NCBI RefSeq assembly: GCF_039539525.1
Contig: NZ_BAABDH010000112.1
Coordinates: 48,925-112,924 of the forward strand
Reading direction: 5' to 3'
DNA length: 64,000 nt
Source: Hymenobacter algoricola
GTDB lineage: Bacteria > Bacteroidota > Bacteroidia > Cytophagales > Hymenobacteraceae
Shown: piece by piece, positions 51,228-61,100 of the stretch
How the letters are laid out: every line of letters starts with the position of its first letter
Numbering within the stretch: position 1 is the stretch's first letter
The notes under the pieces: generated by a model
The model's database searches: none
Told to the model about the DNA's origin: nothing
Seen by the model: the letters and a program-made list of their open reading frames with translations, nothing else
Position numbers and translations under genes: made by a program

Positions 51228-52211
51228 ATGACGACCGCCCAAATCCTCGCCACCACCGGAACCACCAAAACCTGGAAAATGCAGCAGCTTTTCGGCCTGG
51301 GCCTGAGCCGCCGCGAAGTAGCCACCCTGATGAACGTAGGCTACGGCTTCGCCCAGAACGTATACGCCGCCTGGGTAGAGGCCCGCGCCACCCGCGCCCT
51401 GGTAACGCCGGCCCCGGCCGCGACGGCCGCCGCCCTGGCGCCCTACACGGTAGCCGCCTTCACCCGCAGCTTCGGCGTTGAAATCGAAGCCTACGGCGTA
51501 ACCCGCGAAACCTTGCTGGCCGAGCTGCGCGCCCAGGGCCTCGAAGCTCATGGCGAAGGCTACAACCACAGCACCCGGAGCCACTGGAAAATAGTAAGCG
51601 ACGCCAGCGTGAGCGGCGCCCACGCCTTCGAGCTGGTGAGCCCGGTACTACGGGGCTACGAGGGCCTGGAGGATTTGGCCCGCGCCTGCCGCGCCCTGAA
51701 AAACACCGGCGCCCAGGTAAATGACTCTTGCGGCCTGCACGTACACCTGGGCGCCCAGGACCTGACCGTAGAGAACATGCGCCAGCTTTTTCGCAACTAC
51801 CTGGTACTCGAAACCAGCATTGACAAGCTGGTGCCGGCCAGCCGCCGCGGCAGCGCCAATACCTACTGCAAAAGCCTCCAGCGCGCCCGGACCATGGCGG
51901 CCGCCGAGCAGCAGATACTAGCTGCCACCACGGCCGAGCAGCTAAGCGCCGCCGCCAACGGGGGCTGCCGCTACCACAAGGTGAATTTCCAGAGCTACCG
52001 CCGCCAAGGCACCATCGAATTTCGCCAGCACAGCGGCACCATGAACTTCGAGAAAATCAGCTTTTGGGTGAAATTTCTGGCCAACCTGGTCGACTACTCC
52101 AAGACCCGCCTCGTAACGCCACACCTGCCTGTAGCTGAATTCACTACTTTTAACCAACGGGACATTGCCACCTTCTACATGCGCCGCGCCACGGCCCTTC
52201 AAAACCGCTAA
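51228..52211 (+). CDS. Amidoligase_2 family enzyme
   Basis: 327 residues from the ATG at 51228; an open frame upstream to 51069 crosses the control region. An N-terminal HTH-like segment (MQQLFGLGLSRREVATLMNVGYGFAQNVY) precedes the amidoligase core: FGVEIEAYG, WKIVSDASV, AFELVSPVL, VNDSCGLHVHLGA and GTIEFRQHSGTMN...FWVKF, the conserved ATP- and metal-binding motifs of this COOH-NH2 ligase family. It should form an amide bond between a carboxylate and an amine. Target unknown. First gene of a three-gene cassette with its own promoter and terminators. Confidence 0.9.
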   Translation: MTTAQILATTGTTKTWKMQQLFGLGLSRREVATLMNVGYGFAQNVYAAWVEARATRALVTPAPAATAAALAPYTVAAFTRSFGVEIEAYGVTRETLLAELRAQGLEAHGEGYNHSTRSHWKIVSDASVSGAHAFELVSPVLRGYEGLEDLARACRALKNTGAQVNDSCGLHVHLGAQDLTVENMRQLFRNYLVLETSIDKLVPASRRGSANTYCKSLQRARTMAAAEQQILAATTAEQLSAAANGGCRYHKVNFQSYRRQGTIEFRQHSGTMNFEKISFWVKFLANLVDYSKTRLVTPHLPVAEFTTFNQRDIATFYMRRATALQNR

Positions 52212-52212
52212 C

Positions 52213-52449
52213 ATGCCAACCTACAACATCCACGGTGGGGGCCAGGTAACGGCCTCCACCGACTTGGGCTTAGTGCAGGCCCTGCGCGAGGACGCCCAGC
52301 CCTGGCTGCCCTCCGTCAGTATTGAGGACTACATGGAGGGCATGGCCCACCGCTCTAAAATTTACGACGGCACCGACGTGCGCACGGATACCATCGCTCA
52401 CTTCATCGCCGACCTGCTGGCCGGCGGCTTTTTAACCCCGGTTTCGTAG
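52213..52449 (+). CDS. small partner protein of the amidoligase cassette
   Basis: 78 residues from the ATG at 52213, 1 bp after the amidoligase stop. It is Asp/His-rich with an acidic middle (SVSIEDYMEGMAHRSKIYDGTDVRTDTIAHFIADLLAGG). Could be a substrate, regulator or chaperone of the ligase; no family recognised. Confidence 0.6.
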   Translation: MPTYNIHGGGQVTASTDLGLVQALREDAQPWLPSVSIEDYMEGMAHRSKIYDGTDVRTDTIAHFIADLLAGGFLTPVS

Positions 52450-52450
52450 C

Positions 52451-52558
52451 ATTGCACCATTCCAGTTGCACCATTGCACCTGCTGTGGAATATGCTCTGA
52501 TAGTGTCAAAAACAAGGTTTTTGACTTGGATGCGCTAGATAACGATGCGTTGTTTGTC
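52451..52558 (+). promoter_or_regulatory. cassette control region, copy B
   Basis: 108 bp similar to copy A at 51076. Three TTGCACC sites at 52452-52480, then TTGG (52526-52529), 19 bp, GTTGTTTG (52549-52556). The next ATG is 36 nt after the box, matching the 35 nt of copy A. Confidence 0.7.
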
Positions 52559-52592
52559 TCACCAACCACAACGCGCTAAGCGCACCCTAACC

Positions 52593-52823
52593 ATGGCCGT
52601 TTCCGGATACCAACTCAACCAAGTAGCCAGTTTTGTAGAAGAATGGGTCGTAGCTAACCCCAGCCGCCTTCCCCACCTGCACGGCGACATTCCAGGCTTC
52701 ATCAAATGGCAGGCAGCCGCGGTACGCCGCATCATGGGCCGGGACGCTTTGCGCTATTCCGGCACCGATATACTGGAGGAATGGGCCACGGAGGCCGAAG
52801 CCGCGCAGGCCATAGCCGCCTAA
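52593..52823 (+). CDS. small protein of the amidoligase cassette
   Basis: 76 residues from the ATG at 52593. Helical, Trp-containing (VASFVEEWVVANPSRLPHLHG; AAAVRRIMGRDALRYSGTDILEEWATEAEA). Expressed from its own duplicated control region. Family unknown; could counteract or be modified by the amidoligase. Confidence 0.6.
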   Translation: MAVSGYQLNQVASFVEEWVVANPSRLPHLHGDIPGFIKWQAAAVRRIMGRDALRYSGTDILEEWATEAEAAQAIAA

Positions 52824-52837
52824 GCTCATACTCAGAT

Positions 52838-52870
52838 AAGCCCCGACCGCCACGCGGTCGGGGCTTTTTT
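52838..52870 (+). terminator. terminator after the cassette
   Basis: A 12-bp stem (AAGCCCCGACCG / CGGTCGGGGCTT) with a 5-nt loop and TTTTTT, just before the phage-type promoter at 52873. Confidence 0.9.
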
Positions 52871-52872
52871 GT

Positions 52873-52908
52873 GTCCTTTTTGCCCGAGGTAGCCATCGGC
52901 AGTTTTGC
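52873..52908 (+). promoter_or_regulatory. phage-type promoter, copy 4
   Basis: GTCCTTTTT (52873-52881), 18 bp, CAGTTTTG (52900-52907). The ATG at 52912 is 4 nt after the -7 box. Confidence 0.7.
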
Positions 52909-52911
52909 CCC

Positions 52912-53724
52912 ATGGAAACACTCGACGTCCACGGCAAACGCTACCAGGTACCCGGCACCTGGAACGAAGTGACCCGGCTGCAGCTGCTCGACGTGCTGCG
53001 CATCCTCTACGGCCCTGAAAGCACCTGGCCCCAAAAGCTACGCCTGCTCAGCGTGCTCAGTGGCGTGAACCTGTCGGTGCTGCTGGAGCTGCCGGCCGTG
53101 CAGTGCGTGCAGCTCTACGACCTGACCGACTTTGTGTTCGACGAAGAGCAGTGCCTGACCCAGCAGCTGCTGCCGGTGCTGATGCTGCCGGCGCGCCACG
53201 ACAAGGCCCGCACCAAGTGGGTGGGCCCGCGCAGCGAGTTTCGCAACCTGCTCTTCGGCGAGTTCATTTTCGCCGACACCTACTTCCGGGCCTGGGCCAC
53301 GCACCAGTCGGCCGAGGCCCTACACCTGTTCCTGGCCGTGCTCTACCGGGCCCAGGTGCCCGGGCTGAGCCCCCGCGACCCACGCTGGCAGGGCGACCAG
53401 CGGGAAGCCTTCAACGAGCACCGCCTGGAGCACTTCGCCAGCAAGCTCTGCCACCTCGACGACGCCACCAAGTTGGCGGTGGCCACCTGGTACCGCGGCT
53501 GCCGGCGCCAGCTCGAGCAGGAGTTTCCGGAAGTGTTCGACGTGCACGAAACCGACGCCGGCGGCTCCCAGCAGGCCGGCGACTGGGGCCGGGTGCTGCG
53601 CAAGCTCTCGGGCGGCGCCTTCGGCCCGGTCGATACCACGGCCCGCCAGAATGTGCGCGTGCTGCTGGCCGAGATGCAGGATGCCGCCCGCGACTACCAA
53701 AAAGCCCTTAAAAACGCCAAGTAA
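52912..53724 (+). CDS. tail-assembly protein candidate
   Basis: 270 residues, helical, with WPQKLRLLSVLSGVNLSVLLELPAVQCVQLYDLTDFVFDEEQ, an arrangement seen in Bacteroidota phage proteins preceding tail genes. Followed without a gap by further tail genes. Role inferred from position, perhaps a tail-assembly chaperone. Confidence 0.6.
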   Translation: METLDVHGKRYQVPGTWNEVTRLQLLDVLRILYGPESTWPQKLRLLSVLSGVNLSVLLELPAVQCVQLYDLTDFVFDEEQCLTQQLLPVLMLPARHDKARTKWVGPRSEFRNLLFGEFIFADTYFRAWATHQSAEALHLFLAVLYRAQVPGLSPRDPRWQGDQREAFNEHRLEHFASKLCHLDDATKLAVATWYRGCRRQLEQEFPEVFDVHETDAGGSQQAGDWGRVLRKLSGGAFGPVDTTARQNVRVLLAEMQDAARDYQKALKNAK

Positions 53725-54266
53725 TGCTCCGCCACTCCCAATACGTCGGCCTGTTGCGCACGCTGGCCACCACCCACAAGAAGATCCAGCACACGCCGGT
53801 GGCGCCCCGCTTCGCCCGCGTCATCATCTCCGTCGACCCGATGCAGCGCGTGGTGGACATGCACGAGTTGGGCACGCTGCTCACCAAGCTCAAGGCCGGC
53901 CCGGGGGCGCAGGTGCTCGTCGTCGAGTCCTGCACCACCGACTACCTGGACAACGGGGGCGACAACCGCCAGCGCCGCCGGCATGGCGCCTTTATGGTGC
54001 TGCAGAAGCTCAAGTCGAACACGGACTACGACGCCATCGAGCATGCCCTGGACGCGACGGAAATCACGGCCGAGCAAATCGTCGGCGGCATTGAGCAGCA
54101 CTTGGCCGGCCAGGTGAAAGTGCGCCTGGTGCCGGGCTCCCTCGCCGGCGACGACATCGGCCCGCTGGGCGACGGCACCTGGTACGGCCACCGCATGGAC
54201 TTCGACTTTACCACGCCGGCATCGGCCGCGCTGGCTTACGATTCTTCCGCTTTCAATCCCGCTTAA
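53724..54266 (+). CDS. tail region hypothetical protein
   Basis: 180 residues, mixed alpha/beta, with ARVIISVDPMQRVVDMHELGTLLTKLKAGPGAQVLVVESCTTDYLDNGG. The start overlaps the previous stop by one base. Not recognised. Confidence 0.6.
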   Translation: MLRHSQYVGLLRTLATTHKKIQHTPVAPRFARVIISVDPMQRVVDMHELGTLLTKLKAGPGAQVLVVESCTTDYLDNGGDNRQRRRHGAFMVLQKLKSNTDYDAIEHALDATEITAEQIVGGIEQHLAGQVKVRLVPGSLAGDDIGPLGDGTWYGHRMDFDFTTPASAALAYDSSAFNPA

Positions 54267-56198
54267 ATGGCGTCTCTATTTCTGTATTACGAAAGTGATG
54301 GCCAGCGCTACAACGATGGTAGCGAGGACTACGCCCAGTTTTCGGGTATCCTCTTTCAGTTCAACCCCCTTACCCGGCAGGTCGAATCCGAGGAGGTGTA
54401 TGCCCGCCAGTACCTCACGCCCGTCATTGGGCCGCCGCCGGTGGACATCAATTTGCCCACGGACGTCGAACTCGGCCGCTACGTCGATGGGCCTTTGCGT
54501 ACGATCTATTTTCATGATGGTGCCGGTGGGCTGGCCTTCGCCCTGGATACGCTCACCATCACCGCGCAGGTGGTGAGCGCCCGCTGCCACGGCAGCAGCA
54601 CGGGCAGCATTACCCTCACGGTTGACGGCCTGCCGGGCCCGTATAGCTACAGCTGGGCCGACGGTCCTACCACCACAACCCGCGACAACCTCCCCGCCGG
54701 CAGCTACCCGGTCAGCGTCACGTCGACCGACACCGGCGCCGTGGCCACCGCCGTTATCCTGGTCGGGCAGAACAGCCGCATCGACGTGCTGGTGCGCACC
54801 ACCGACGACTCCATTGCCCTGGAGGTGAGCGGGGGCGTGGGGCCCTACACCTTCCTGTGGGACGATGGGCCCACGACGGCCACCCGCCTGGGCCTGGCCC
54901 CGGGCTTCTATGCCTGTATCGTGACGGATTTTCTGGGCTGCCAGGCTGTGACCGTGACCCACGAAATTGAGGCATACCGCTACTATTTCTCCCAAAACCC
55001 CATTCAGCTCTTCCGCGACGCCGGCCCCGCCTATCGGGCCGATCCGACCACCAAGCCCAACCTGAGCTTCCGCTGCGAGGTGTACGTGGAGCCCGAGTAC
55101 CTCAGCGGCGAGTTCGTGCTGGTGGGCACGGTCCTGGAGCAGCCCGCCGACCGCGCCGGCCGCACCACCTTCCAGGTGCAGCAGCTGCTCGATAGCTTTC
55201 TGAGCTACCACGTGCCGGCCGTGGGCCAGCGCACCATCACCCGTGCCGACTCCCTGTTCCGGCGCTTTACCCTCAAGCACGCGGAGGTGTTCGGCACGCC
55301 CCCGCTGCCCGGGCCCATCACCCCCATGAGTGAAAACTACGTGCTCAAGGGGGGCCTCGACTTTTACGAGCAGGGCGTCAGCACCTTCCTGCAGGGCTAC
55401 CAGCCCGCCGTGCTGCCCTTTCTGACCTGGCAGCCCAACAACAAGGTTGTGGCCCTGGACCAGCCCGAGTTTCTCTACCATCAGGTGCTCACGGCCGGCG
55501 TGACCGAGTTCCAGTTGCGCGTGGTGGTGCGCTACACCGATGGCACGACCCAGGCCCGGGTGGTAGCCAGCCAGGCCGGCGTGCTGCGCTATGAGGTGTA
55601 CTGCCTGCCCGCCGGTTTTGCCCAGCTGGGCCTGGCCGACGCGCCGGGTAAGCAGGTCGTGAGCTGGCAGGTGTTCGTCACGGATCCTGACGGCGTGCTG
55701 CTGAGTGAAAAACGGCACTACCTGCTCGACCGCCGGCCCCTGCGCCGCCACTACCTGCTCTTCAACACCAGCCTGGGCGGCATGGCCACGTTCGCGGCCA
55801 GCGGGGACGCCGAGTACGACGTGGAAGTGAGCGGGGAGGAGATGGAGCGCAGCCTGCCGCTGGGCTACGACCCGCTGCAGGGCGACACGGCCGTGCAGCA
55901 GCGCCAGCTGCGCCCCGTGCTCAAGGTGGCCAGCGGCCTGCAGCTGGACCGTGCGATGCTGCTGCACCTGCAGGAGCTGCTGCTCAGCACCCGGGTGCTG
56001 CTGCTCAACGGCCCGCGCTGGCTGGCCGGCCACCTGAAAACCAGCCGCACGCCCCTGACCGGCGACGCGGCCAAGCTGCGCACGCTGGAGCTGGACTTCT
56101 ACCTGCCGAGGCAGCAACTCTTCACGCCCCTGCTGCCGGTACTGCCGGCCGGGCTGCCGGTACCGGCAGTGGGCCCTGACGCCGGCGCGCTATGCTAG
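54267..56198 (+). CDS. tail protein with SprB-type repeats
   Basis: 643 residues. Residues 97-166 and 171-232 are two SprB-like repeats (CHGSSTGSITLTVDGLPGPYSYSW; ALEVSGGVGPYTFLWDDGPTTATR..GFYACIVTDFLGC). The rest is beta-rich (about 235-640) and resembles a tail-tip or distal tail protein by place just before baseplate-like genes. The SprB-type modules occur in gliding adhesins of Bacteroidota hosts; here they are probably exposed adhesion domains. Confidence 0.75.
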   Translation: MASLFLYYESDGQRYNDGSEDYAQFSGILFQFNPLTRQVESEEVYARQYLTPVIGPPPVDINLPTDVELGRYVDGPLRTIYFHDGAGGLAFALDTLTITAQVVSARCHGSSTGSITLTVDGLPGPYSYSWADGPTTTTRDNLPAGSYPVSVTSTDTGAVATAVILVGQNSRIDVLVRTTDDSIALEVSGGVGPYTFLWDDGPTTATRLGLAPGFYACIVTDFLGCQAVTVTHEIEAYRYYFSQNPIQLFRDAGPAYRADPTTKPNLSFRCEVYVEPEYLSGEFVLVGTVLEQPADRAGRTTFQVQQLLDSFLSYHVPAVGQRTITRADSLFRRFTLKHAEVFGTPPLPGPITPMSENYVLKGGLDFYEQGVSTFLQGYQPAVLPFLTWQPNNKVVALDQPEFLYHQVLTAGVTEFQLRVVVRYTDGTTQARVVASQAGVLRYEVYCLPAGFAQLGLADAPGKQVVSWQVFVTDPDGVLLSEKRHYLLDRRPLRRHYLLFNTSLGGMATFAASGDAEYDVEVSGEEMERSLPLGYDPLQGDTAVQQRQLRPVLKVASGLQLDRAMLLHLQELLLSTRVLLLNGPRWLAGHLKTSRTPLTGDAAKLRTLELDFYLPRQQLFTPLLPVLPAGLPVPAVGPDAGALC

Positions 56199-57655
56199 CC
56201 CTGCAGACCCTGCTGGGCCGCCTGGATCTGGCCGCCGGCAGCATTGGCATCGAGTGCCTGAACCCCTACTTCAGCTTCGATAAGGTGCCGGGCACCACGA
56301 CCTATCCGTTCCAGGTGCCCATGACGCCGGATAACCTGATCCGGCTGAACTTTCCCCACGTGCGCGCCGCCCAGGGGGAAACGCCGGCCCCGGAGCCCGC
56401 GGACTTTTACATCGAGGAGCTGCTCTGGCGCGTGGGCAGCCTGCGCTACCAGGGCTGCGACGAGGACAAGCAGCAGCTGCTCTACGACTTCGTGGCTGAC
56501 GCGGCCGACCTGCAGGCGCAGATCGAGGGCCTTACCCTGCCGACCATGGCGCTGGGGGAAGTGCCCTTTGTGACCGACCCGTTTCAAATGGCCCAGGCCC
56601 CGGACTACGCGCTGCCCTGCGTGCGCAACACGCTCTTTTACGGCGCCAAGGACAAGAACCCCGGCTACAGTGGCATCCTGAACCGCTATCGGGACGGTCT
56701 TTACGCGGCCGGGCCGCTAACGCCGTTTCTGCGCCTGCAGCCGCTTCTGCGCCGAGTGCTGGCCGCGGTGGGCTACGCCGTCAGCGGCCCCTGGTTTGAG
56801 GAAGAGGAGGCTCAGCAACTGGTGGTGTACTCCGATCGGCGCCATGATCCGGCCGTGGCCGTGCTGCAGGTCAACCGCCACGTGCCCGACATCAGCCCGG
56901 GCGAGCTGCTGGTGGCGGTGCAGAAGCTGCTCGGCCTGGGCTACGACTTTCTCCCGGCCCGCCGGGAGCTGCGCATCACCTCGCTGCGCTACGTGATGGC
57001 CGACCCCACCTACATCGACCGGGCTGGGGCCACGGCCCGCACGACGGCCGCGGCCAACGGGGGCTACCTGCTGAAAATGGGCCTGGAGTCGGGCGATGAG
57101 CTCAACAAGACGCTCGATACCAGCTGGGCGGAGCTGCGGATAGGAGCGGGCAAAACCACGCTCGACACCGGTGCCGGCACGCTGCACATGGTGCGCGAGG
57201 CCGACCCGCTGGATCCGGGCCGGCTCTGGCTGGTCCCGGCCGTGGAAGTGCCGGGGGCCACGACGGAGTTGGGGCTGAGCGACGAGAGCCGCTGCGGGCT
57301 GCGCCTGCTCTACGACCGGGGGCTGCAGCCTGCCTCGGGCGGCGATTTGTACCCGCTGGCCAGCAGCGGCAGCGAAACCTACGCCGGCGTGAGCTGCGGT
57401 ACTGAGCAGCTGCACTGGGCCGGGGTGCAGGGCCTCTACGCTCAGCGCCACCAGGCCTGGCTGGAATTTCTGGACCGGGCCGGGGAGGAGGAGCGCACCG
57501 TGCCCTTCGGCATCGCCGACCTGCTCACGCTCGTGCCGGCGCGCAAGGAAATGGTGGGCTTCCGCAAGTACTTCTGGCAGCGCATCTCCCTGAGCGTGCC
57601 CGTCAACGCGCCCCTGGAGCAGGCCCGCATCACCCATCGACACGTCCGCTTGTGA
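56192..57655 (+). CDS. tail/baseplate-type protein
   Basis: 487 residues, mixed alpha/beta, overlapping the SprB-repeat gene by 7 bases. It has YFSFDKVPGTTTYPFQVPMTPDN near the start and no recognised enzyme motif. Placed between distal tail and tape measure genes. Role from context. Confidence 0.6.
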   Translation: MLALQTLLGRLDLAAGSIGIECLNPYFSFDKVPGTTTYPFQVPMTPDNLIRLNFPHVRAAQGETPAPEPADFYIEELLWRVGSLRYQGCDEDKQQLLYDFVADAADLQAQIEGLTLPTMALGEVPFVTDPFQMAQAPDYALPCVRNTLFYGAKDKNPGYSGILNRYRDGLYAAGPLTPFLRLQPLLRRVLAAVGYAVSGPWFEEEEAQQLVVYSDRRHDPAVAVLQVNRHVPDISPGELLVAVQKLLGLGYDFLPARRELRITSLRYVMADPTYIDRAGATARTTAAANGGYLLKMGLESGDELNKTLDTSWAELRIGAGKTTLDTGAGTLHMVREADPLDPGRLWLVPAVEVPGATTELGLSDESRCGLRLLYDRGLQPASGGDLYPLASSGSETYAGVSCGTEQLHWAGVQGLYAQRHQAWLEFLDRAGEEERTVPFGIADLLTLVPARKEMVGFRKYFWQRISLSVPVNAPLEQARITHRHVRL

Positions 57656-58104
57656 GCACTATCCTAGACTTGGCTACGGCCGAGAAAGAAATGGCCCTGA
57701 AGTGGCTGGAGTTTACCGTCGCCGGCTTCGTCAAGAACATGCGCCAGCTGCGCATCAAGGATACCGGGGCGCTGATGGCCAGCTTTAAAAAGCAGGTTAT
57801 CGCTACGGCTGACGGCCGCCTGCAGCTGGACCTGAGCTACGCCCTGTATGGCAAGTTCATCGACATGGGCGTGGGCCGCGGCATGGGCCTGGGTGTGAAA
57901 AAGGGCGACGACGGCTTCGACCGGATCCGCAACAGCCGCGGCCAGCTCAAGCGCTACGGCCGCAAAGCCCGCAAGTGGTACTCCAAGGAGCTGGCCTTCC
58001 AGACCAAGCGCCTGGCTGAACTCATGAGCGAGCTGCATGGCACCATCCTGATCAGCACCGTGGCAGATGCCCTGCCCACGGAAACAATAGCCATTACCTT
58101 TTAA
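57652..58104 (+). CDS. tail region protein, possible HK97-gp10-like
   Basis: 150 residues from GTG/ATG at 57652, overlapping the previous stop by 4 bases. Helical and basic (MRQLRIKDTGALMASFKKQVIATADGRLQLDLSYALYGKFIDMGVGRG). D-T-G-x-L-x-x-S-F followed by Y-x-x-x-x-x-x-G resembles the gp10-type tail completion proteins. Confidence 0.65.
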   Translation: MSTILDLATAEKEMALKWLEFTVAGFVKNMRQLRIKDTGALMASFKKQVIATADGRLQLDLSYALYGKFIDMGVGRGMGLGVKKGDDGFDRIRNSRGQLKRYGRKARKWYSKELAFQTKRLAELMSELHGTILISTVADALPTETIAITF

Positions 58105-58114
58105 CTAACGCCTC

Positions 58115-61100
58115 ATGGCTGATAATAACGAAGAGCGGAAGATTAAAATCCTGCTCGATGCCGTGCAACCGAATGCCAGCATCAAGGAAATGACGGCCGG
58201 TGCGGCCCTGATGAACAATCAGCTGGCTAAGATGTCGGCCGACGACCCGGGGCGTGCCAAGCTGCAGGACGACTTCGCTCGTTTGTCCCAGCGTATCAAG
58301 GCCACCGGCGTTGAGCTGCGCACCGTTATCAAAACGGAGGAGGAACTGGCCGACGAGCATCGGCAACTCGCAGCGGCCGCCGCGAAGGTCAACCAGGAGA
58401 ATGCCGACGTAGTCGTCAATGGTAAGAAAGTCACCGCTTCGTTTACCGAAATGAAGCTGGCTGCTAACCTGCTGGAGAAGGAGCTGCACGAACTCTCAGC
58501 GGATGATCCGAACCGGGCCAAGCTGCTCAAGGATTTCCACGCCCTGCAGGACCGAATCGGTGGCGTGAAGCATGAGCTGAACGGCATGAAAAAGGGCCTG
58601 GGCGACGCCACGGAAAGCGGCGGCTTCTTTAAGCAGACCATGGCCAGTGCCCTGGGTGTGTTCACCGGCGCCAGCCTGCTGGAGGTGGCGCAGGGCGTGG
58701 GGAATTTCCTGACCTCGTCGCGGGAGGAGTTCCAGGCCAGCGCCCGGGTCACGGCCGACCTGAATGCCACGCTGCAGAGCACGCGCATGGCCGCCGGGCT
58801 GACGGCCGACGAAATCACGCGCATCGGGGAGGCCCGGGCCAAGGTGACATTGTTCGACGACGACGACACGAATCGGGCCTCGTCGCTGCTACTTACGTTC
58901 ACCAACATCAAAAAGGGCGTTTTCGAGGAGGCGGTACCCGCCATTCAGGACCTGGCCCAGAAGATGGCCGGCGACGGCCCGGCCGACCTGAAGGGCGCCT
59001 CGATTCAGGTGGGCAAGGCCCTGAACGACCCCATCAAGGGCATCACTGCCTTGAGCCGGGTGGGCGTGAGCTTTACCGAGCAGCAGAAGGAGCAGATTAC
59101 GGCCATGGTGAAAGCCGGCGACACGGCCGGCGCGCAGCGCATCATCCTGGCTGAGCTGAACAAGGAGTTCGGCGGCTCGGCCGAGGCGGCCCGCAAGGCC
59201 GCCGGCGGCGTGGCCACGCTCTCGATGCGCTACGGCGAGTTCAAGGAGCAGGTGGGCGAGAAGGTGTCGGCGGCGCTGAACATGGCCAGCCAGTGGTTTG
59301 GCCGGCTGCTCGACAAGTCGCAGCCGGTCGTCGACGTGTTCGTGGACCTGTGGGAAGAGGCCGCCAAACTCTACAGCAACCTCTACGATATTGCTGAGGG
59401 CCTGGGCCTGGTGTCGGAAAACGGCGACTCGGCCGGTTTCGTGGCCAAAACGCTCACCTTCCTGTTCACGCTGCTGCTGGCCCCGATCAAGGCAGTATAT
59501 GGGGTGGTCAACTTCCTGGCCGACAGCTTTATCACCCTCTACAATAAGAGTGAGGTGTTTCGCGGCTCGGTCGGTGGCCTGGTCGAGGTATTTAAGCAGA
59601 TCGGTGTTTCGGCTCTGAACTTTCTGGGCGGGGTGGGCGACCTGCTGATCGGCATCTTCACGCTCGACACGGCCAAAATCAAGTCGGGGCTGAAGGCCAC
59701 CTTCGACGGCGTGGCCGATCTGACCTACAAATCGGGTATCAACGCGGCCGAAAACTTCGCCAAAGGCTACGCCGACTCGAAGGATAAGCGCATCGTGCGT
59801 AAGTCGGCCGCTACGGCCGAGGCCACTGAGCAGAGTGGGGGCGGCACGCCGGCGGCCGCTGAGGCACCGGAAGGCCCCTCGACGAAGGACGTCGAAAAGG
59901 CAGCCAAAGAGCGCAAGAAAGCACAGGACATGGCCGATAAGGAACGCCTGGAGGCCATCAAAGCCTGGGTGAAGGAGGAAGGGCAGCTGATGAGCGGCCG
60001 CAACTCCCTGCTCACCCAGCTCGGGGAGCGGGCCATGAACGATGAAATGGCCCGGCGGGAGCAGCAGCGGCAGAAGCTCTTCGACGACGCGACTAAAAAG
60101 GTGGCGCAGCTCACCGGCACCGAGCTGGACTACACCGAGCAGGTAAAGGCCATCGTCGAGGACCGCGACCTGCAGTTGCGCGAGTTGGCGGCTAAGTATG
60201 CTGACGACGAGGAGAAGCGCCGGCAGCAGGGCATCGATACCAGCATCCAGCAGCTGCAGGCCGAGGAGCAGGAGCAGCTGGCCCGGCTGGAACTGGCCCT
60301 GGCCAACGGGGTGCTCAATGAGCAGGCGTATCAGGACGCCGTATTTGCCGTGAAGCAGGCGGCCTTTGACCGGGAGCTGGCGCTGATTAGGCTGAAGAAC
60401 GGGGAGGAGTCGGTCGAATACAAGAAGCTGGCCACTGAGAAGCTACGGAGTGAGGCGGACTATGTGACCAAGAAAAAGAAGCTGGACGAAGGGTTGTCGC
60501 TCTTCGAAAAGGGCTTGCAGACGGTGAAAAAACTCGTGGGCCTGGAGGAAGTCAGTGGGCTGGCGGAGGTATTCGGGAAGAAATCTGTCATCTATAAGAC
60601 GGCGCTGGCCGCGCAAAAGGCAATAGCCATTGCTGAAATCGGGATGAGCTTGCCCAAGCAAATGGCGGCCAATGCCGAGGCCGGCGCCAAAATCTCGGCC
60701 ATAGCCCCGCCTGTTTCGATTCCCCTGGGCACGGCCTACACCATCGGGACCAACATCCTGGCGGGCATCAATGCGGCGGCCGGTATTGCCAAGATTTCGG
60801 GCTTCAGCTTCCGCTCGGGTGGCCGCACCAGCGGTGGGGGCGGGACCACCGATCTGGCCGGGCTGCAGGTGGCGCCCAGCGGCAAGCTGCTAGATGCCGA
60901 GGGATTCGCCGTGGCGGGTCTGGTGCACGAGAACGAGTACGTAATTCCGGAGTGGATGCGGGCCGACCCGAAGGTGGCCCAGATGGAGCAGTACCTGGAG
61001 ACCCGCCGGCTACGCGGCTACCTAGCCGGCGGCCCCACCAGCCAGAGCAGCCAGCCGGTAGGTGTCGATGTCGACGAGTTCGGCAGCAACTCGCCGGCGG

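Noticed and set aside
54276..56117. Long minus-strand open frame opposite the SprB-repeat tail gene
   Set aside because: It is His/Gly/Gln/Val-rich, typical of an antisense shadow in GC-rich DNA, and has no promoter or homology-like motif.
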